64,000 bases of DNA from Marinobacterium rhizophilum DSM 18822 (lineage in GTDB: Bacteria; Pseudomonadota; Gammaproteobacteria; Pseudomonadales; Balneatricaceae): positions 186,001-250,000 of the forward strand of contig NZ_KB899093.1 in NCBI RefSeq assembly GCF_000378045.1, written 5' to 3'. Below the pieces are notes generated by a model. That model was not told the origin of the DNA and did no database searches. It saw only the letters and a program-made list of their open reading frames with translations. The position numbers were made by a program, and so were the translations under genes. Shown here piece by piece: positions 43,317-54,072 of the stretch. Every line of letters begins with the position of its first letter. Position 1 is the first letter of the stretch.

Positions 43317-43392
43317 GGGTCGTTAGCTCAGTTGGTAGAGCAGTTGGCTTTTAACCAATTGGTCATAGGTTCGAATCCTATACGACCCACCA
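43317..43392 (+). tRNA. tRNA-Lys (anticodon TTT)
   Basis: 76 bases with CCA. The anticodon loop CTTTTAA gives TTT. Acceptor GGGTCGT pairs with ACGACCC. It is a near copy of the following tRNA, differing at five positions. Confidence 0.97.
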
Positions 43393-43406
43393 GTTTTGCC
43401 CTTTAT

Positions 43407-43482
<76 letters not shown>

Positions 43483-43757
43483 CTTTTCCCGCTACTGCTG
43501 GAAAAGCCGTCCTTAAAAAACATCCCTGTCTCATATGTACCCCACAATGGCTCTTGATTGAGTCTTTCTGCGTTTGCCTGATTTTACATGCCCTGTCTGC
43601 AATGCCTGGTTTGTCCTGCTTGCTGCGGTCACTCGACCGGAGTGATTTGGTCTACAGTCTTCAATACCTTTTGTCCGTCCGCCTGCTGTCGAATGGAACC
43701 TGATCGGCGCGCGAATGGTCAGACATCGTCAAATTGATTGTATACGGGGTTGAGGAG

Positions 43758-44795
43758 ATGGCCTTGCGAGGGAAAGATTGTCTACGCGGTGCGGGTCTGT
43801 TGATGCTCTCCTGGCTGTTGCTGGGGTGTGACCAATGGGTTCGGACGGGGGATTCAGCGCAGATCCGTGGTGAAATAACCTACCGAGAACGGATGGCACT
43901 GCCGCCTGATACCCATATCCGGGTTTGGTTAGAGGATGTGAGCCTGGCTGACGCACCGGCGGTGCAGCTGGCGGAGCAGCGTATCGAATCTGCTAGTGCA
44001 GTACCGGTTCCCTTCAGCTTGAGCTATGACCCGAGCGTGATTCAGCCCAGGCACCGCTATGCGCTACGGGCGGACATTCGTGCCGCAGACGGGCAGTTGC
44101 TTTGGGTGACCAGTGGGTTTCACGGCATTCTGGCCACCAATCAGCCCAAAGAAGGGCTGACCATGGTGCTGCAGTCTGTGGCGGATAGCGAAGCTGCGCA
44201 GCCCTTGGCGGCGGCTACGGTCGCCGTTGAGGCTGCACGCACTTATGTCTATGAGTGTGACGGGCTTGAAGCCGTGATGCATACCGAGCCTGGCAAGCTG
44301 ACGCTGCTGGCCCAGGGTTCGGAGCGCGTGCTTGAGCAGGTGCCGAGCGATTCCGGGGTGCGTTTTGAAGGCGCGGGGGCCCTGTTCTCGAGTTGGGGCG
44401 AGACGGCTGTGCTGGATGTTGATGGCCAGCGCTATAGCGAATGTCGCAGCAATGCGGCCAGGGTGCCCTGGGCTGATGCCGCCTACCGGGGCATTGATTT
44501 TCGAGCGCTGGGCAATGAGCCCGGCTGGCTGCTGGAAGTGGATGATGGCAATGCGATCCGCCTGGTGACCGATCACGGCGAGCGCAGTGTTTACATGCCG
44601 GCCCCCGCGCCGCGTTTTGAAGCGGGCATCGTGCGATATACGGCCCAGTCCAAGGCGCATGAAGTGCACCTGGAAATTGAGCCAAAGACGTGCCAGGACA
44701 CCATGAGCGGCGAGGTATTTGAGGCCAGGGTGCGGGTTCGGCTGGATGGCAGCGAGTACCTTGGTTGTGGCCGCTATCTGTCCACTGCCCATTAG
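43758..44795 (+). CDS. Lipoprotein with YbaY-like, MliC-like and COG3650-like domains
   Basis: 345 residues from ATG 43758; a TTG at 43734 is in frame. The signal peptide ends in the lipobox LLLGC, so this is a lipoprotein. Residues ~30-130 resemble YbaY (QIRGEITYRERMALPPDTHI). Residues ~160-230 resemble the lysozyme inhibitor MliC (YVYECDG ... VRFEGAGALFSSWGETAVL ... YSEC). The last ~110 resemble the COG3650 domain (FRALGNEPGW ... CGRYL). MliC domains inhibit C-type lysozyme; here inhibition is inferred. It follows the tRNA operon by about 275 bases and converges on greB. Confidence 0.82.
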   Translation: MALRGKDCLRGAGLLMLSWLLLGCDQWVRTGDSAQIRGEITYRERMALPPDTHIRVWLEDVSLADAPAVQLAEQRIESASAVPVPFSLSYDPSVIQPRHRYALRADIRAADGQLLWVTSGFHGILATNQPKEGLTMVLQSVADSEAAQPLAAATVAVEAARTYVYECDGLEAVMHTEPGKLTLLAQGSERVLEQVPSDSGVRFEGAGALFSSWGETAVLDVDGQRYSECRSNAARVPWADAAYRGIDFRALGNEPGWLLEVDDGNAIRLVTDHGERSVYMPAPAPRFEAGIVRYTAQSKAHEVHLEIEPKTCQDTMSGEVFEARVRVRLDGSEYLGCGRYLSTAH

Positions 44796-44810
44796 GGCAG
44801 TGCGCCCATG

Positions 44811-44846
44811 AAGGCGCGTTACCCCCGAAGGGCGTAACGCGGCCTT
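44811..44846. terminator. Bidirectional terminator between lipoprotein and greB
   Basis: AAGGCGCGTTAC and GTAACGCGGCCTT form a stem of about 12 bp with one bulge. A second small hairpin (CACTGCCC/GGGCAGTG, 44783-44802) overlaps the lipoprotein stop. Confidence 0.65.
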
Positions 44847-44874
44847 ATAGTAGTACCACGTACGATACGCAGGA

Positions 44875-45393
44875 TCAGAGGCCGGTATCGTAGGCCTGGT
44901 ATTCCACCTGGATGATTTCGTACCAGACTTCGCTGCCGTCGGGTTTTTGCAGTGATACTTCATCGCCAACGCTTTTCTTCAGCAGCAGGCGTGCCAGTGG
45001 CGAGTCAACGCTGATGTAGCCCAGGGCGCCATCGATCTCGTCGGCGCCAACGATGCGATAACGGTGGGGCTGGTCGTTTTCATCGGCCAGGGTGACCCAT
45101 GCGCCGAAGAATATGCAGTTCTGATCTTCCGGGATTCGGTCAACCACCGTCATGTCATCGAGTCGCTTGGAAAGATACCGCACTCGCCGGTCAATCTCGC
45201 GCAGTTGTTTCTTGCCGTAGATGTATTCGGCATTCTCGGAACGATCGCCCTGGGCGGCGGCTTCGCGGACCGATTCGGTAATCGCCGGGCGCTTGACACG
45301 CCAGAGGTATTTCAGCTCTTCGTTGAGCTTCTGGTAGCCTTCGGCGGTGATGTACGAAGCGCTGCGGGGCTGTGCGGGGCGCCATCTGCTCAT
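44875..45393 (-). CDS. greB: Transcription elongation factor GreB
   Basis: 172 residues from ATG 45393. The GreB-type N-terminus SRWRP, the antiparallel coiled coil (about residues 12-75, with KRPAITESVREAAAQGDRSENAEY), and the C-terminal FKBP-like domain with GYISVDSPLARLLLKKSVGDEV are all present. The acidic residues at the coil tip (GDRSENAEY) reach into RNA polymerase to rescue backtracked complexes by transcript cleavage. It is a single-gene unit; the DNA between it and the cytochrome gene holds a terminator. Confidence 0.94.
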   Translation of the reverse strand: MSRWRPAQPRSASYITAEGYQKLNEELKYLWRVKRPAITESVREAAAQGDRSENAEYIYGKKQLREIDRRVRYLSKRLDDMTVVDRIPEDQNCIFFGAWVTLADENDQPHRYRIVGADEIDGALGYISVDSPLARLLLKKSVGDEVSLQKPDGSEVWYEIIQVEYQAYDTGL

Positions 45394-45473
45394 GTCGGCG
45401 TTCCAGTTTGTTTCAAGGCGGATCCTTAGGTGCAATCTAACTCATCAGTCACAAATTGTAGCCTGATGCGAAT

Positions 45474-45501
45474 AGAAAAGAGACCGTTTCGGCCCGGTCT
45501 C
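45474..45501 (-). terminator. Terminator for the sulfite dehydrogenase operon
   Basis: GAGACCG (45480-45486) and CGGTCTC (45495-45501) form a 7-bp stem. On the minus strand a T-rich tract (CTTTTCT) follows at about 45474. It lies just after the cytochrome stop at 45525. Confidence 0.75.
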
Positions 45502-45524
45502 GAAAGACTTTCACGGCGGGGCTG

Positions 45525-45839
45525 CTACTGGCGGCTGGCTGTCGACACGTAGTGCGCCACGGCCTTTATTTGCTCTGCCGATAAGCTGTCTTCAAATGCC
45601 GGCATGATGCCTACGCCGCCACTCACGGCATTGAGGATCTGCTCCAGGGTGGGCTTCAGGTCATCCAGCTTGGGGCCGATTTCGCCGCTGGAGCCGGCAT
45701 CGTTCAGCGTGTGGCAAATGCTGCAGGAGGGCTGCGCGACCTGCTGGAATACTTTTTTGCCTTCGTCGAAAAGCTCGTCCGCCAGAATGGGGCCGGACAA
45801 CAGGCTGGCACAGGCGGCCAGAGTGAAGATCATGCGCAT
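45525..45839 (-). CDS. Periplasmic cytochrome c (sulfite dehydrogenase subunit-like)
   Basis: 104 residues with a signal peptide (cut near SGPILA-D). A single CSICH haem site near residue 39 and a Met ligand candidate at GIMPAFED in the second half make it a class I monohaem cytochrome. The gene follows the molybdopterin oxidoreductase gene by 69 bases on the same strand, and the pair resembles sulfite dehydrogenase with its cytochrome partner (SorA/SorB-like or SoxC/SoxD-like). The electron-acceptor role is inferred. Confidence 0.85.
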   Translation of the reverse strand: MRMIFTLAACASLLSGPILADELFDEGKKVFQQVAQPSCSICHTLNDAGSSGEIGPKLDDLKPTLEQILNAVSGGVGIMPAFEDSLSAEQIKAVAHYVSTASRQ

Positions 45840-45908
45840 GCTCGGGGTGCTCGTGTTGCTGCTTGAAGGAGCCGCAGCGCGCCTGTGGGCCGCTGCGGCG
45901 GTCGGGGT

Positions 45909-47135
45909 TTAGCTGACGACCAGGCTTACGCCGTGATCGCTCCAGCTGGCATTGCCGTAGCCCCGCTCGTTATCGGTGCGGTTTTGCGGCTGGGTATTGC
46001 CTTCTGCATCGGTGGCCCGGCTGACAATACGGTATTCCCCCGGTGTCAGGTCGACGGCAAGCACGAAGGGGCGCCATGCAAAGCGGCCCATGTCCGGCCC
46101 GAGCAGACGTGCTTCCAGCCAGGTGCTGCCACCATCGATTGATACCTCGACCTTGTCGAGCAGGTTGTTGCCACCAAAGGCCACGCCGTGAATCATGTTG
46201 CGCCCACTGGCGGTCGTTTCCAGCGGTGTGGTTACCCAGGACTTGACCGGCATTTCCCACATGGAGGGCTGGTCCGGCGCGCCTTTCACGCCGACGTCGC
46301 GGATACGGTAACCGGATGCCTGAATCTTGGCTTCGGTCTGGGTCTCGGTGAAGGCGACCTGCTTGACGTATTTGACGTTATTGACGCCGTAGTAACCTGG
46401 AATCACCAGGCGCAGCGGGCCACCGTGGGTCAGCGGCAGGGCCTCGTCGTTGAGTTCCCAGGCCAGTATGGCCTGATCCAGCGCGCGGGTCGGAATGGAA
46501 CGCTCAACCATGATGGTCTTGGGATCAATGCCTGCGGGCAGTGCCTCGCCGCCGGTGCCGGTAATGTATTTCATGCCATCCTTGACGCCGCCGAGTTTCG
46601 CCACGACATCACGCAGCGGTACGCCGGTCCATACAACGCAGCCTGCTGCGCCTGTTCCCCACTGGGTGCCGCCCGGGCCATGGGTGAAGAACTGCCGGCC
46701 GTTGCCGGAGCACTGCAGTACTGCGGTCACCGACTCGATACCTATTTTTTTCAGCTCGGCCAGGGTCAGGGTTGCCGGGTTGTTAACACCGTCAATACGT
46801 ACTTCCCAGGCATCACGGTCGGCCACAATCTCGTCGCCAGGCGCGGGCAGGTTGTTGCGCACATAGAGGTGATCGCTGGGCGTCACCACGCCGCTGCCGA
46901 TCGCGTCGCGTCGGGTTTCCAGCGTGTTTGCGCTGTGCACAATAACGGCCTTTTCGTCTTTCCAGCTGGCGTAATCCGGCAACGCTGACTTGGGCTCTTC
47001 AGCGGCGCGGGACAGCGGCGCGAGGCCCATCAGGCCGACCGACGCGATGGCGCCCGTGCTGCCGACCAGCAGGTTGCGACGGCTCAGGCTGACAGCCGCT
47101 GCAGCGTTGTTGGAGTTTTTTCTGGATGTCGACAT
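45909..47135 (-). CDS. Tat-exported molybdopterin sulfite dehydrogenase
   Basis: 408 residues from ATG 47135 (AAAGGA upstream). A twin-arginine signal is clear (SRRNLLVGSTGA), so the folded protein reaches the periplasm with its cofactor. The molybdenum-coordinating Cys sits in VLQCSGNGRQFF. The C-terminal dimerisation domain begins near residue 290. It matches the sulfite oxidase/SoxC family and oxidises sulfite to sulfate. The downstream cytochrome c gene supports this. Distinguishing SorA from SoxC would need alignment, since no sox genes are visible in the window. Confidence 0.85.
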   Translation of the reverse strand: MSTSRKNSNNAAAAVSLSRRNLLVGSTGAIASVGLMGLAPLSRAAEEPKSALPDYASWKDEKAVIVHSANTLETRRDAIGSGVVTPSDHLYVRNNLPAPGDEIVADRDAWEVRIDGVNNPATLTLAELKKIGIESVTAVLQCSGNGRQFFTHGPGGTQWGTGAAGCVVWTGVPLRDVVAKLGGVKDGMKYITGTGGEALPAGIDPKTIMVERSIPTRALDQAILAWELNDEALPLTHGGPLRLVIPGYYGVNNVKYVKQVAFTETQTEAKIQASGYRIRDVGVKGAPDQPSMWEMPVKSWVTTPLETTASGRNMIHGVAFGGNNLLDKVEVSIDGGSTWLEARLLGPDMGRFAWRPFVLAVDLTPGEYRIVSRATDAEGNTQPQNRTDNERGYGNASWSDHGVSLVVS

Positions 47136-47287
47136 GGCTTGTTCCTTTGTTATTGTTCTCACTGTTGAAGCGGATATCACGGAAGATGCCTGCTTCAAAC
47201 GCTTGCTTCGGGAAGCAGCTTCCTGGGCACAGCCCGTGCGCCCTGGGAATACAGATTCGTGACTTTTGGGTATGGTTACGGCTGGGC

Positions 47288-47617
47288 CTACGACAAGCAG
47301 GCCGGCTCATCTTGAGCGGCAGGCCAGTATCTCCAGCTGCTGTTCGCGATACTGTGTTCAACATAGTCCGCCATTGTCTGGCGTACATCCGTATAGCGAT
47401 AACAGACGTTTGCGGTGATGCGATAGTGGGTAATCAGGTGATTGCCCCGCTGCAGGGCGAAGGCTTCTGCGGGCTTGCCACCGACGCGGGTTTTCCAGCT
47501 GGCGGCCAGTTTGCAGCCAGCCAGCCGGGACGGCAGCTTTGCCTTGTCGGGTGGCACTGTCTGCCGGCGTGTCAGCGGCTGAAACTGCTGTTTTTGGCGA
47601 TCGTAATCCATGTGCAT
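47288..47617 (-). CDS. Small hypothetical protein
   Basis: 109 residues starting MHMDYDRQKQ. The sequence is basic and has a Tyr/Arg/Trp-rich second half (HYRITANVCYRYTD, NSSWRYWP). There is no signal peptide or recognised motif. The ATG at 47617 or 47611 has a weak ribosome site. It may be real, because its composition is more protein-like than the overlapping frame, but support is modest. It lies upstream of the sulfite dehydrogenase gene on the same strand, with about 150 bases between them. Confidence 0.4.
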   Translation of the reverse strand: MHMDYDRQKQQFQPLTRRQTVPPDKAKLPSRLAGCKLAASWKTRVGGKPAEAFALQRGNHLITHYRITANVCYRYTDVRQTMADYVEHSIANSSWRYWPAAQDEPACLS

Positions 47618-47854
47618 TTCCGAGCCTGGCCATATATCCGTAGCGCGTTCTATTTTAGGGCGTCACCAGGCGCTGACTTATTTCCGGTAAAGCCTATTTT
47701 TTCTCTTTTTAAATCAACAGTCTCACTTTGTACGCCTGCGCGCCGTCGACAGAAAGGCCCAGATGATGATTTCGATTGGTGCCAATGCGACTTGCTGCTA
47801 AAGCATTCGGTGTTGTGGCCGACACAGAGGTTACCAGCAGCAGTTTGATGCCCC

Positions 47855-48271
47855 ATGTATACCGAACCGATTCAGAACCGTATCGAAACCTACACCCGCG
47901 GCCTTACGCCTGCTGTGCAGTCGGGCAATGGCGCCCAGTTTTCGCTGCTGCTGAGTCTGATCTCGGTCAATCAGCTGCAGTACCGGGCGCTGCAGGTCCA
48001 GCCATTGGTCGAGGCAACTCCACCGGAGCAAGCAGGCTTCCCTAATCTCAGTGATCTTTATACGCCGGAGCTGGCCGGGCGGCTGAATCGAGCAGTGCAC
48101 GATCGCCAGACGGGCGAGGTTGCAATGCTGTGTAGCTACCTGGAAACCGCTGCCCGCACGCCCGTCCAGGCGCGCCAGGCGCAGGATCAATTTGAGCAGG
48201 TCGCGTTGATGTCCAGTGGACGGCTGCTGCTCGATCAAATCACCGCATCAAGGTTGCAGTTGTCTGCCTGA
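47855..48271 (+). CDS. Hypothetical cytoplasmic protein
   Basis: 138 residues, mostly helical by pattern (QSGNGAQFSLLLSLISVNQLQ and VQARQAQDQFEQVALM). No membrane segment or catalytic motif. The opposite-strand overlap reads Arg/Gln/Cys-rich and is judged a shadow. Small helical proteins of this kind accompany many housekeeping genes in the Pseudomonas-Oceanospirillum group; no function can be assigned. It precedes the DMT transporter by about 100 bases. Confidence 0.6.
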   Translation: MYTEPIQNRIETYTRGLTPAVQSGNGAQFSLLLSLISVNQLQYRALQVQPLVEATPPEQAGFPNLSDLYTPELAGRLNRAVHDRQTGEVAMLCSYLETAARTPVQARQAQDQFEQVALMSSGRLLLDQITASRLQLSA

Positions 48272-48366
48272 AACGCAGCATCGGCTGTCCCGAATTTTCT
48301 TCTGTCCCCATCACGTTTAGAATGCCGCCCCTGGCACTGTGCCTAATTCAAGGGAGTGAGGGACGC

Positions 48367-49248
48367 ATGGGTACAAAGTCACAGGGGCGGGCCCTGATGT
48401 TGGGGCTTGGCGCGGTACTGATGTGGTCTACGGTGGCCACGGCGTTCAAGTTGGCTTTGCAGCATCTGACGCCGCTGCAGTTGCTGGCGGTTGCATCGTT
48501 AGTCTCGACACTGGTGCTGGTTGTCGGGGTCAGCATACAGCGGCGCTGGGCTGAGGTCGCTCAGGCCTGGAAAAGCAACCGATGGCGTTACCTGGGGCTG
48601 GGGTTTCTTAATCCGTTCTTCTATTACCTGGTGCTGTTTAAGGCGTACGACCTGTTGCCGGCGCAACAGGCGCAGCCGCTCAACTATACATGGGCACTGA
48701 CGCTGTCCTTGCTGGCTGTGCCGCTGTTGGGGCAGCGTCTGCATAGACGCGATATCCTCGCCATGGCGCTGGGCTATGTCGGGGTGCTGGTTATTGCCAC
48801 GCGGGGCGACCTGTTGTCGCTGCAATTCGACAGTCCGCTGGGGGTTGCGCTGGCATTGGGCAGCACTGTGATATGGGCACTGTACTGGATCTACAACGCG
48901 CGCAGCGAGGATGCGCCTGTGGTTGGGTTGCTGCTGTGCTTTCTGACAGGACTGCCCTGGGTTCTGGCGACAGCCTGGTTCAGCGATGGTGTTCCGTCTG
49001 ACTGGCGTGGCGTTGGTGCTGCGATCTATGTGGGTCTGTTTGAAATGGGCATTACCTTTATGCTCTGGCTCTCGGCGCTGAAAACCGCAACGCACGCCAG
49101 CCGCATTGGTAATCTGATCTTCCTGTCTCCGTTTTTGTCTCTCATCTTTATTGCTCAGGTACTGGGCGAGTCCATACATCCGTCTGTCTACCCGGGGTTA
49201 ATGCTGATAGTGAGTGGTGTAATTCTGCAACAATACCGACGTGGCTGA
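48367..49248 (+). CDS. DMT-superfamily (EamA) transporter
   Basis: 293 residues from ATG 48367 (GAGGG upstream). Ten membrane helices in two EamA repeats: repeat 1 with LGAVLMWSTVATAFKLAL, repeat 2 with GVALALGSTVIWALYWI. Such transporters move small metabolites such as amino acids or drugs; the substrate is unknown. It ends shortly before an AT-rich gap and the Gly/Asn-repeat protein gene. Confidence 0.85.
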   Translation: MGTKSQGRALMLGLGAVLMWSTVATAFKLALQHLTPLQLLAVASLVSTLVLVVGVSIQRRWAEVAQAWKSNRWRYLGLGFLNPFFYYLVLFKAYDLLPAQQAQPLNYTWALTLSLLAVPLLGQRLHRRDILAMALGYVGVLVIATRGDLLSLQFDSPLGVALALGSTVIWALYWIYNARSEDAPVVGLLLCFLTGLPWVLATAWFSDGVPSDWRGVGAAIYVGLFEMGITFMLWLSALKTATHASRIGNLIFLSPFLSLIFIAQVLGESIHPSVYPGLMLIVSGVILQQYRRG

Positions 49249-49526
49249 CTTTAATTACTGTCGTTTTTTCGAGACACCAAGATGCTCGAAATGAGCCAAA
49301 AGGTGTTTTTTAGATTGCATAATTGCTCTTTGATGAATCTTTCATTATTGGGGCTTTACGTCGTCTTATCTAAGCAGATCAAGGCATTAAGCGGCTTTTT
49401 GCTTTTCTGAACGAATACATTCAGAGACTGGAAGTGCACCTTTTCGGTGCTTGCCGCGAAATTGAGACACTGGTTTGAGACCCGAAAAACTGTTCCACTG
49501 ATGGGTAGGTAACCGGGAGAAATTTG

Positions 49527-50426
49527 ATGATGAAAATAACCAAAAGTCTTGTGCGCCTTAATGGTATGGCACTGGCTGCGGCCTTGCTGGTTGCACCTCC
49601 GGTGCTGGAATCCATGAGCGGCCTGAATACGGGCTCAAGCGTGTTTGCCAACAATGGTAACGGCGGTGGCAACGGCGGTGGCAACGGCGGTGGTAATGGC
49701 GGGGGAAACGGTGGAGGCAATGGCGGGGGTAACGGTGGCGGCAGCAGTAACAGCAGCAGCGCCGGCGGCCATGGCAACAGCCAGGCCTCGTCCCGATCAG
49801 CCAAGTCAGACAACAGTTTAAAAAGCGAACATCGGTCCCTGGGTAACAATCACGGGGCGATCACCAGTGCGCTTGGCAGCCTGAACGCAGCCCATGCGTC
49901 CCCCAATGCGCGTCTGCATGCCAGTGCCAATTCACGCGTGGGTCTTATTGCACAGTACGAACTAGCGGTACTGGATGGGCGTGCGCTGACGGATGAACTT
50001 GAAGGGATTTCGGTAGAGCTGAGCCTGTTGGAAATAGAGCTGGGTGATCGGACCCAAACCGATGTCACCGCGCTGGAAGCAGAAATTCAGGCACTGGAAC
50101 AGCAGATCGAAGAGCTCAATCTTGACCCAGTTCTTAATGAAGTTGAGATTACCGCGAAAACCGAAACGCTGCTCGACCTGCAGGATGACCTCAAAGATAT
50201 AAACCAGGAAAACGCCGAGATCGCGGGTCTGGAAGCAGATATCGAGGGACTTGAGGCGCGCGAGCTAGAGGCGCAGCAGGAGCTTGAAGCGGCGGCGATT
50301 ACGGAAGCTGAATCACTGGCGGCGGCGGCCAACAAGTACGACACAGCGGAAGATGTTCCTGACGAGGTTGTGGCGGAGCTGCAGTCCCTGCTGGGCATTA
50401 CCGAGGAAGACGCCGCGCAGCCCTGA
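49527..50426 (+). CDS. Secreted Gly/Asn-repeat, coiled-coil protein
   Basis: 299 residues from ATG 49527 (GGGAGA upstream). An N-terminal hydrophobic signal (about residues 14-28, MALAAALLVAPPV) is followed by seven NGGG units (nucleotides 49659-49742), a Ser-rich stretch, and from about residue 135 a Glu/Leu/Ala-rich coiled coil with clear heptads (ALEAEIQALEQQIEELN, ENAEIAGLEADIEGLEAREL). The C-terminus is acidic. The layout suggests an exported, extended protein, perhaps a surface or matrix component. No family recognised. A perfect terminator follows at 50445. Confidence 0.78.
   Translation: MMKITKSLVRLNGMALAAALLVAPPVLESMSGLNTGSSVFANNGNGGGNGGGNGGGNGGGNGGGNGGGNGGGSSNSSSAGGHGNSQASSRSAKSDNSLKSEHRSLGNNHGAITSALGSLNAAHASPNARLHASANSRVGLIAQYELAVLDGRALTDELEGISVELSLLEIELGDRTQTDVTALEAEIQALEQQIEELNLDPVLNEVEITAKTETLLDLQDDLKDINQENAEIAGLEADIEGLEARELEAQQELEAAAITEAESLAAAANKYDTAEDVPDEVVAELQSLLGITEEDAAQP
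49659..49742 (+). repeat. Seven 12-base NGGG-coding repeats
   Basis: Seven tandem 12-base units of AA(C/T)GG(C/T)GG(T/G/A)GG(C/T/A) type, each encoding Asn-Gly-Gly-Gly. Copy number is likely to vary by slippage. Confidence 0.85.
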
Positions 50427-50444
50427 TCAGGAGGGCAGCCGATG

Positions 50445-50480
50445 AATGAAAAACAGCGCCTTCAGGCGCTGTTTTTCATT
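50445..50480. terminator. Strong 16-bp bidirectional terminator
   Basis: AATGAAAAACAGCGCC (50445-50460) pairs perfectly with GGCGCTGTTTTTCATT (50465-50480) across TTCA. The A and T tracts serve both strands, ending the coiled-coil gene on one side and the Sel1 operon on the other. Confidence 0.9.
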
Positions 50481-50505
50481 GTGCGAGGCGTCCGCGTGGG
50501 GCCTG

Positions 50506-51348
50506 TTAATGTGACAGGGCGCGCAGGCGCAGCAGGTCGGCATTATCAGGTGCAGTGCCTCTGGGCAAGCCCTGAGTTGCGCGAAATGCATCCAGCGCTC
50601 GGCTGCTGGCCGGGCCCCAGAGGCCGTCGGCCGAACCCGGATTGTAGCCCAGCAGTTGCAGTTGCAGCTGAGCATAGGTTGCACTGGCCAGGTTAAGTGG
50701 GCGCTTCTGGGCGGACTTGACCCGGGCGGTGGCGCTTTGGCGCTGGGCCTGGCTACTGTCGCGCCGCAACCTTGCGCTGACCGTTTGTATCAGCGGGTTT
50801 GTGTCACTTTGCCCGGCCTGGTCGGCCCAGTACCAGGCCAGGCCCGGATCGGTGGGAACGCCGATCCCGCCGCGATAGCAGACGGCAAGCTCCAGCATGG
50901 CTTGAGCGTGCCCGCCCGTGGCGGCCAGGCCGAGCAGCAAGGCTCCCCATTCCTTGTCCTGGCTGACCCCCTGGCCCTTGAGGTACAACTTTCCAAGCTG
51001 GAAGGTCGCCGGGGTGTGGCCGGCACGATTGGCGATTTCCAGCCACTGGGCCGCACTGGAATAGTCACGCGTCACGCCTCTGCCGGTGAGGTATCCCATA
51101 CCCACCAGATAGGCCGCGTCGGCGGAACCCAGGCGGGCAGCCTGCTTGAAGGATTGCAGGCCGCGGGCATAGTCCTGGCTGACACCGACACCCTGGGTGT
51201 AGTTCAGGCCCTCGCGATAATGCTGTTCGGCCTTTGCCGGATCCGCGGGCAGGGTCCCCACGGGCAGTGGCAGTGCCGCGCAGCCCGCCAGCGTCAGTAC
51301 GGCCGCGCACAGGAGCGTTCGGGCCTGTGATGTTACTCGGTACGCCAT
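50506..51348 (-). CDS. Sel1-repeat lipoprotein with C-terminal peptidoglycan-binding-like domain
   Basis: 280 residues from ATG 51348. The lipobox is LTLAGC. Residues ~40-190 hold Sel1-like TPR repeats (for example AEQHYREGLNYTQGVGVSQDYARGLQSFKQAARLGSADAAYLVGMGYLTGRGV and later copies). The last ~60 residues have the PG_binding_1 pattern (LQLQLLGYNPGSADGLWGPASSRALDAF). It probably anchors to the cell wall and mediates protein contacts. It is the last gene of the dapC-to-Sel1 operon and overlaps the preceding gene by 16 bases. Confidence 0.82.
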   Translation of the reverse strand: MAYRVTSQARTLLCAAVLTLAGCAALPLPVGTLPADPAKAEQHYREGLNYTQGVGVSQDYARGLQSFKQAARLGSADAAYLVGMGYLTGRGVTRDYSSAAQWLEIANRAGHTPATFQLGKLYLKGQGVSQDKEWGALLLGLAATGGHAQAMLELAVCYRGGIGVPTDPGLAWYWADQAGQSDTNPLIQTVSARLRRDSSQAQRQSATARVKSAQKRPLNLASATYAQLQLQLLGYNPGSADGLWGPASSRALDAFRATQGLPRGTAPDNADLLRLRALSH

Positions 51349-51719
51349 TGAATCTTCTCGGGTTGACCTGTTGTTATTTCCCACCACTCATCCGGATCCT
51401 GGCCGTTACTCCAGCCGGCGGCAATGCAGCGAATGTCGGTTTCAAGTGCAGCAAAGGCGTCCATTGCGCAGTCCAGGTCCTTGGCCCAGGGGGTGCGGTC
51501 GGACTTGAACCAGATGCTGGTCCAGGCTTTGCCGACTACTTTCTGATGGATCATTACATCGACGGGCGCCATATCCATGGTGCAGCTGTACTCATAGATC
51601 AGGCCCTGGGCGAAGCGCCTTTCGAGACTGGAGCAGCGTGTTCTAATCCAGTCTTCCAGTTGTTCGAGGGAGCAGTTCTTGACGTAGATCTCGATATCGG
51701 GGTGGCGTGGATCAGTCAT
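51333..51719 (-). CDS. Conserved hypothetical protein
   Basis: 128 residues from ATG 51719, overlapping the small membrane protein end by 8 bases and the Sel1 start by 16. It has several conserved-looking aromatic and Cys residues (LEDWIRTRC, TMDMAPVDVMIHQKVVGKAWTSIWFKSDRTPWA). No transmembrane segment. The tight overlaps with both neighbours argue for a real gene. Function unknown; position in the dap/rlmA operon tells only that it is co-transcribed. Confidence 0.7.
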   Translation of the reverse strand: MTDPRHPDIEIYVKNCSLEQLEDWIRTRCSSLERRFAQGLIYEYSCTMDMAPVDVMIHQKVVGKAWTSIWFKSDRTPWAKDLDCAMDAFAALETDIRCIAAGWSNGQDPDEWWEITTGQPEKIQWRTE

Positions 51720-51986
51720 GGTTTTGATCATCGTTGAGGAATCGGTAAAGGCGCAGCAGGCTCAGGCTGATATAGCCGACGGCCGCCAGTATGCTGCCCA
51801 CAACACTGAGTATCAAGCCGAGCAGCGCCAGCAGTTCCTGTTGCCAGGATGCGACAAGCAGGAATTCGGCCAAAGCGATCAGGCCGATGCCGGGGGCGAA
51901 CAGGCCGAACCCGAGCAGTAAAAATAGCAGGTTTTGTTGTGGCCTGTTCGCCCGGTGCAGCAGCCACTGTTTGAAGGATAAGCGCG

Positions 51987-51990
<4 letters not shown>
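51712..51990 (-). CDS. Small two-helix membrane protein
   Basis: 92 residues beginning at a GTG that overlaps the rlmA stop (GTGA). Two hydrophobic segments (about 20-42 and 54-78), a basic N-terminus and an acidic C-terminus (LNDDQNHD). The coupled starts suggest it is a real small gene. Family unknown. Confidence 0.7.
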
Positions 51991-54048
<2,058 letters not shown>

Positions 54049-54072
54049 AATGTGGGTCTCGCAGGGCCGGCC

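Noticed and set aside
49659-49742. Tandem repeats as a CRISPR or microsatellite outside genes
   Set aside because: They are 12-base coding repeats (NGGG) inside a clear gene with a signal peptide.
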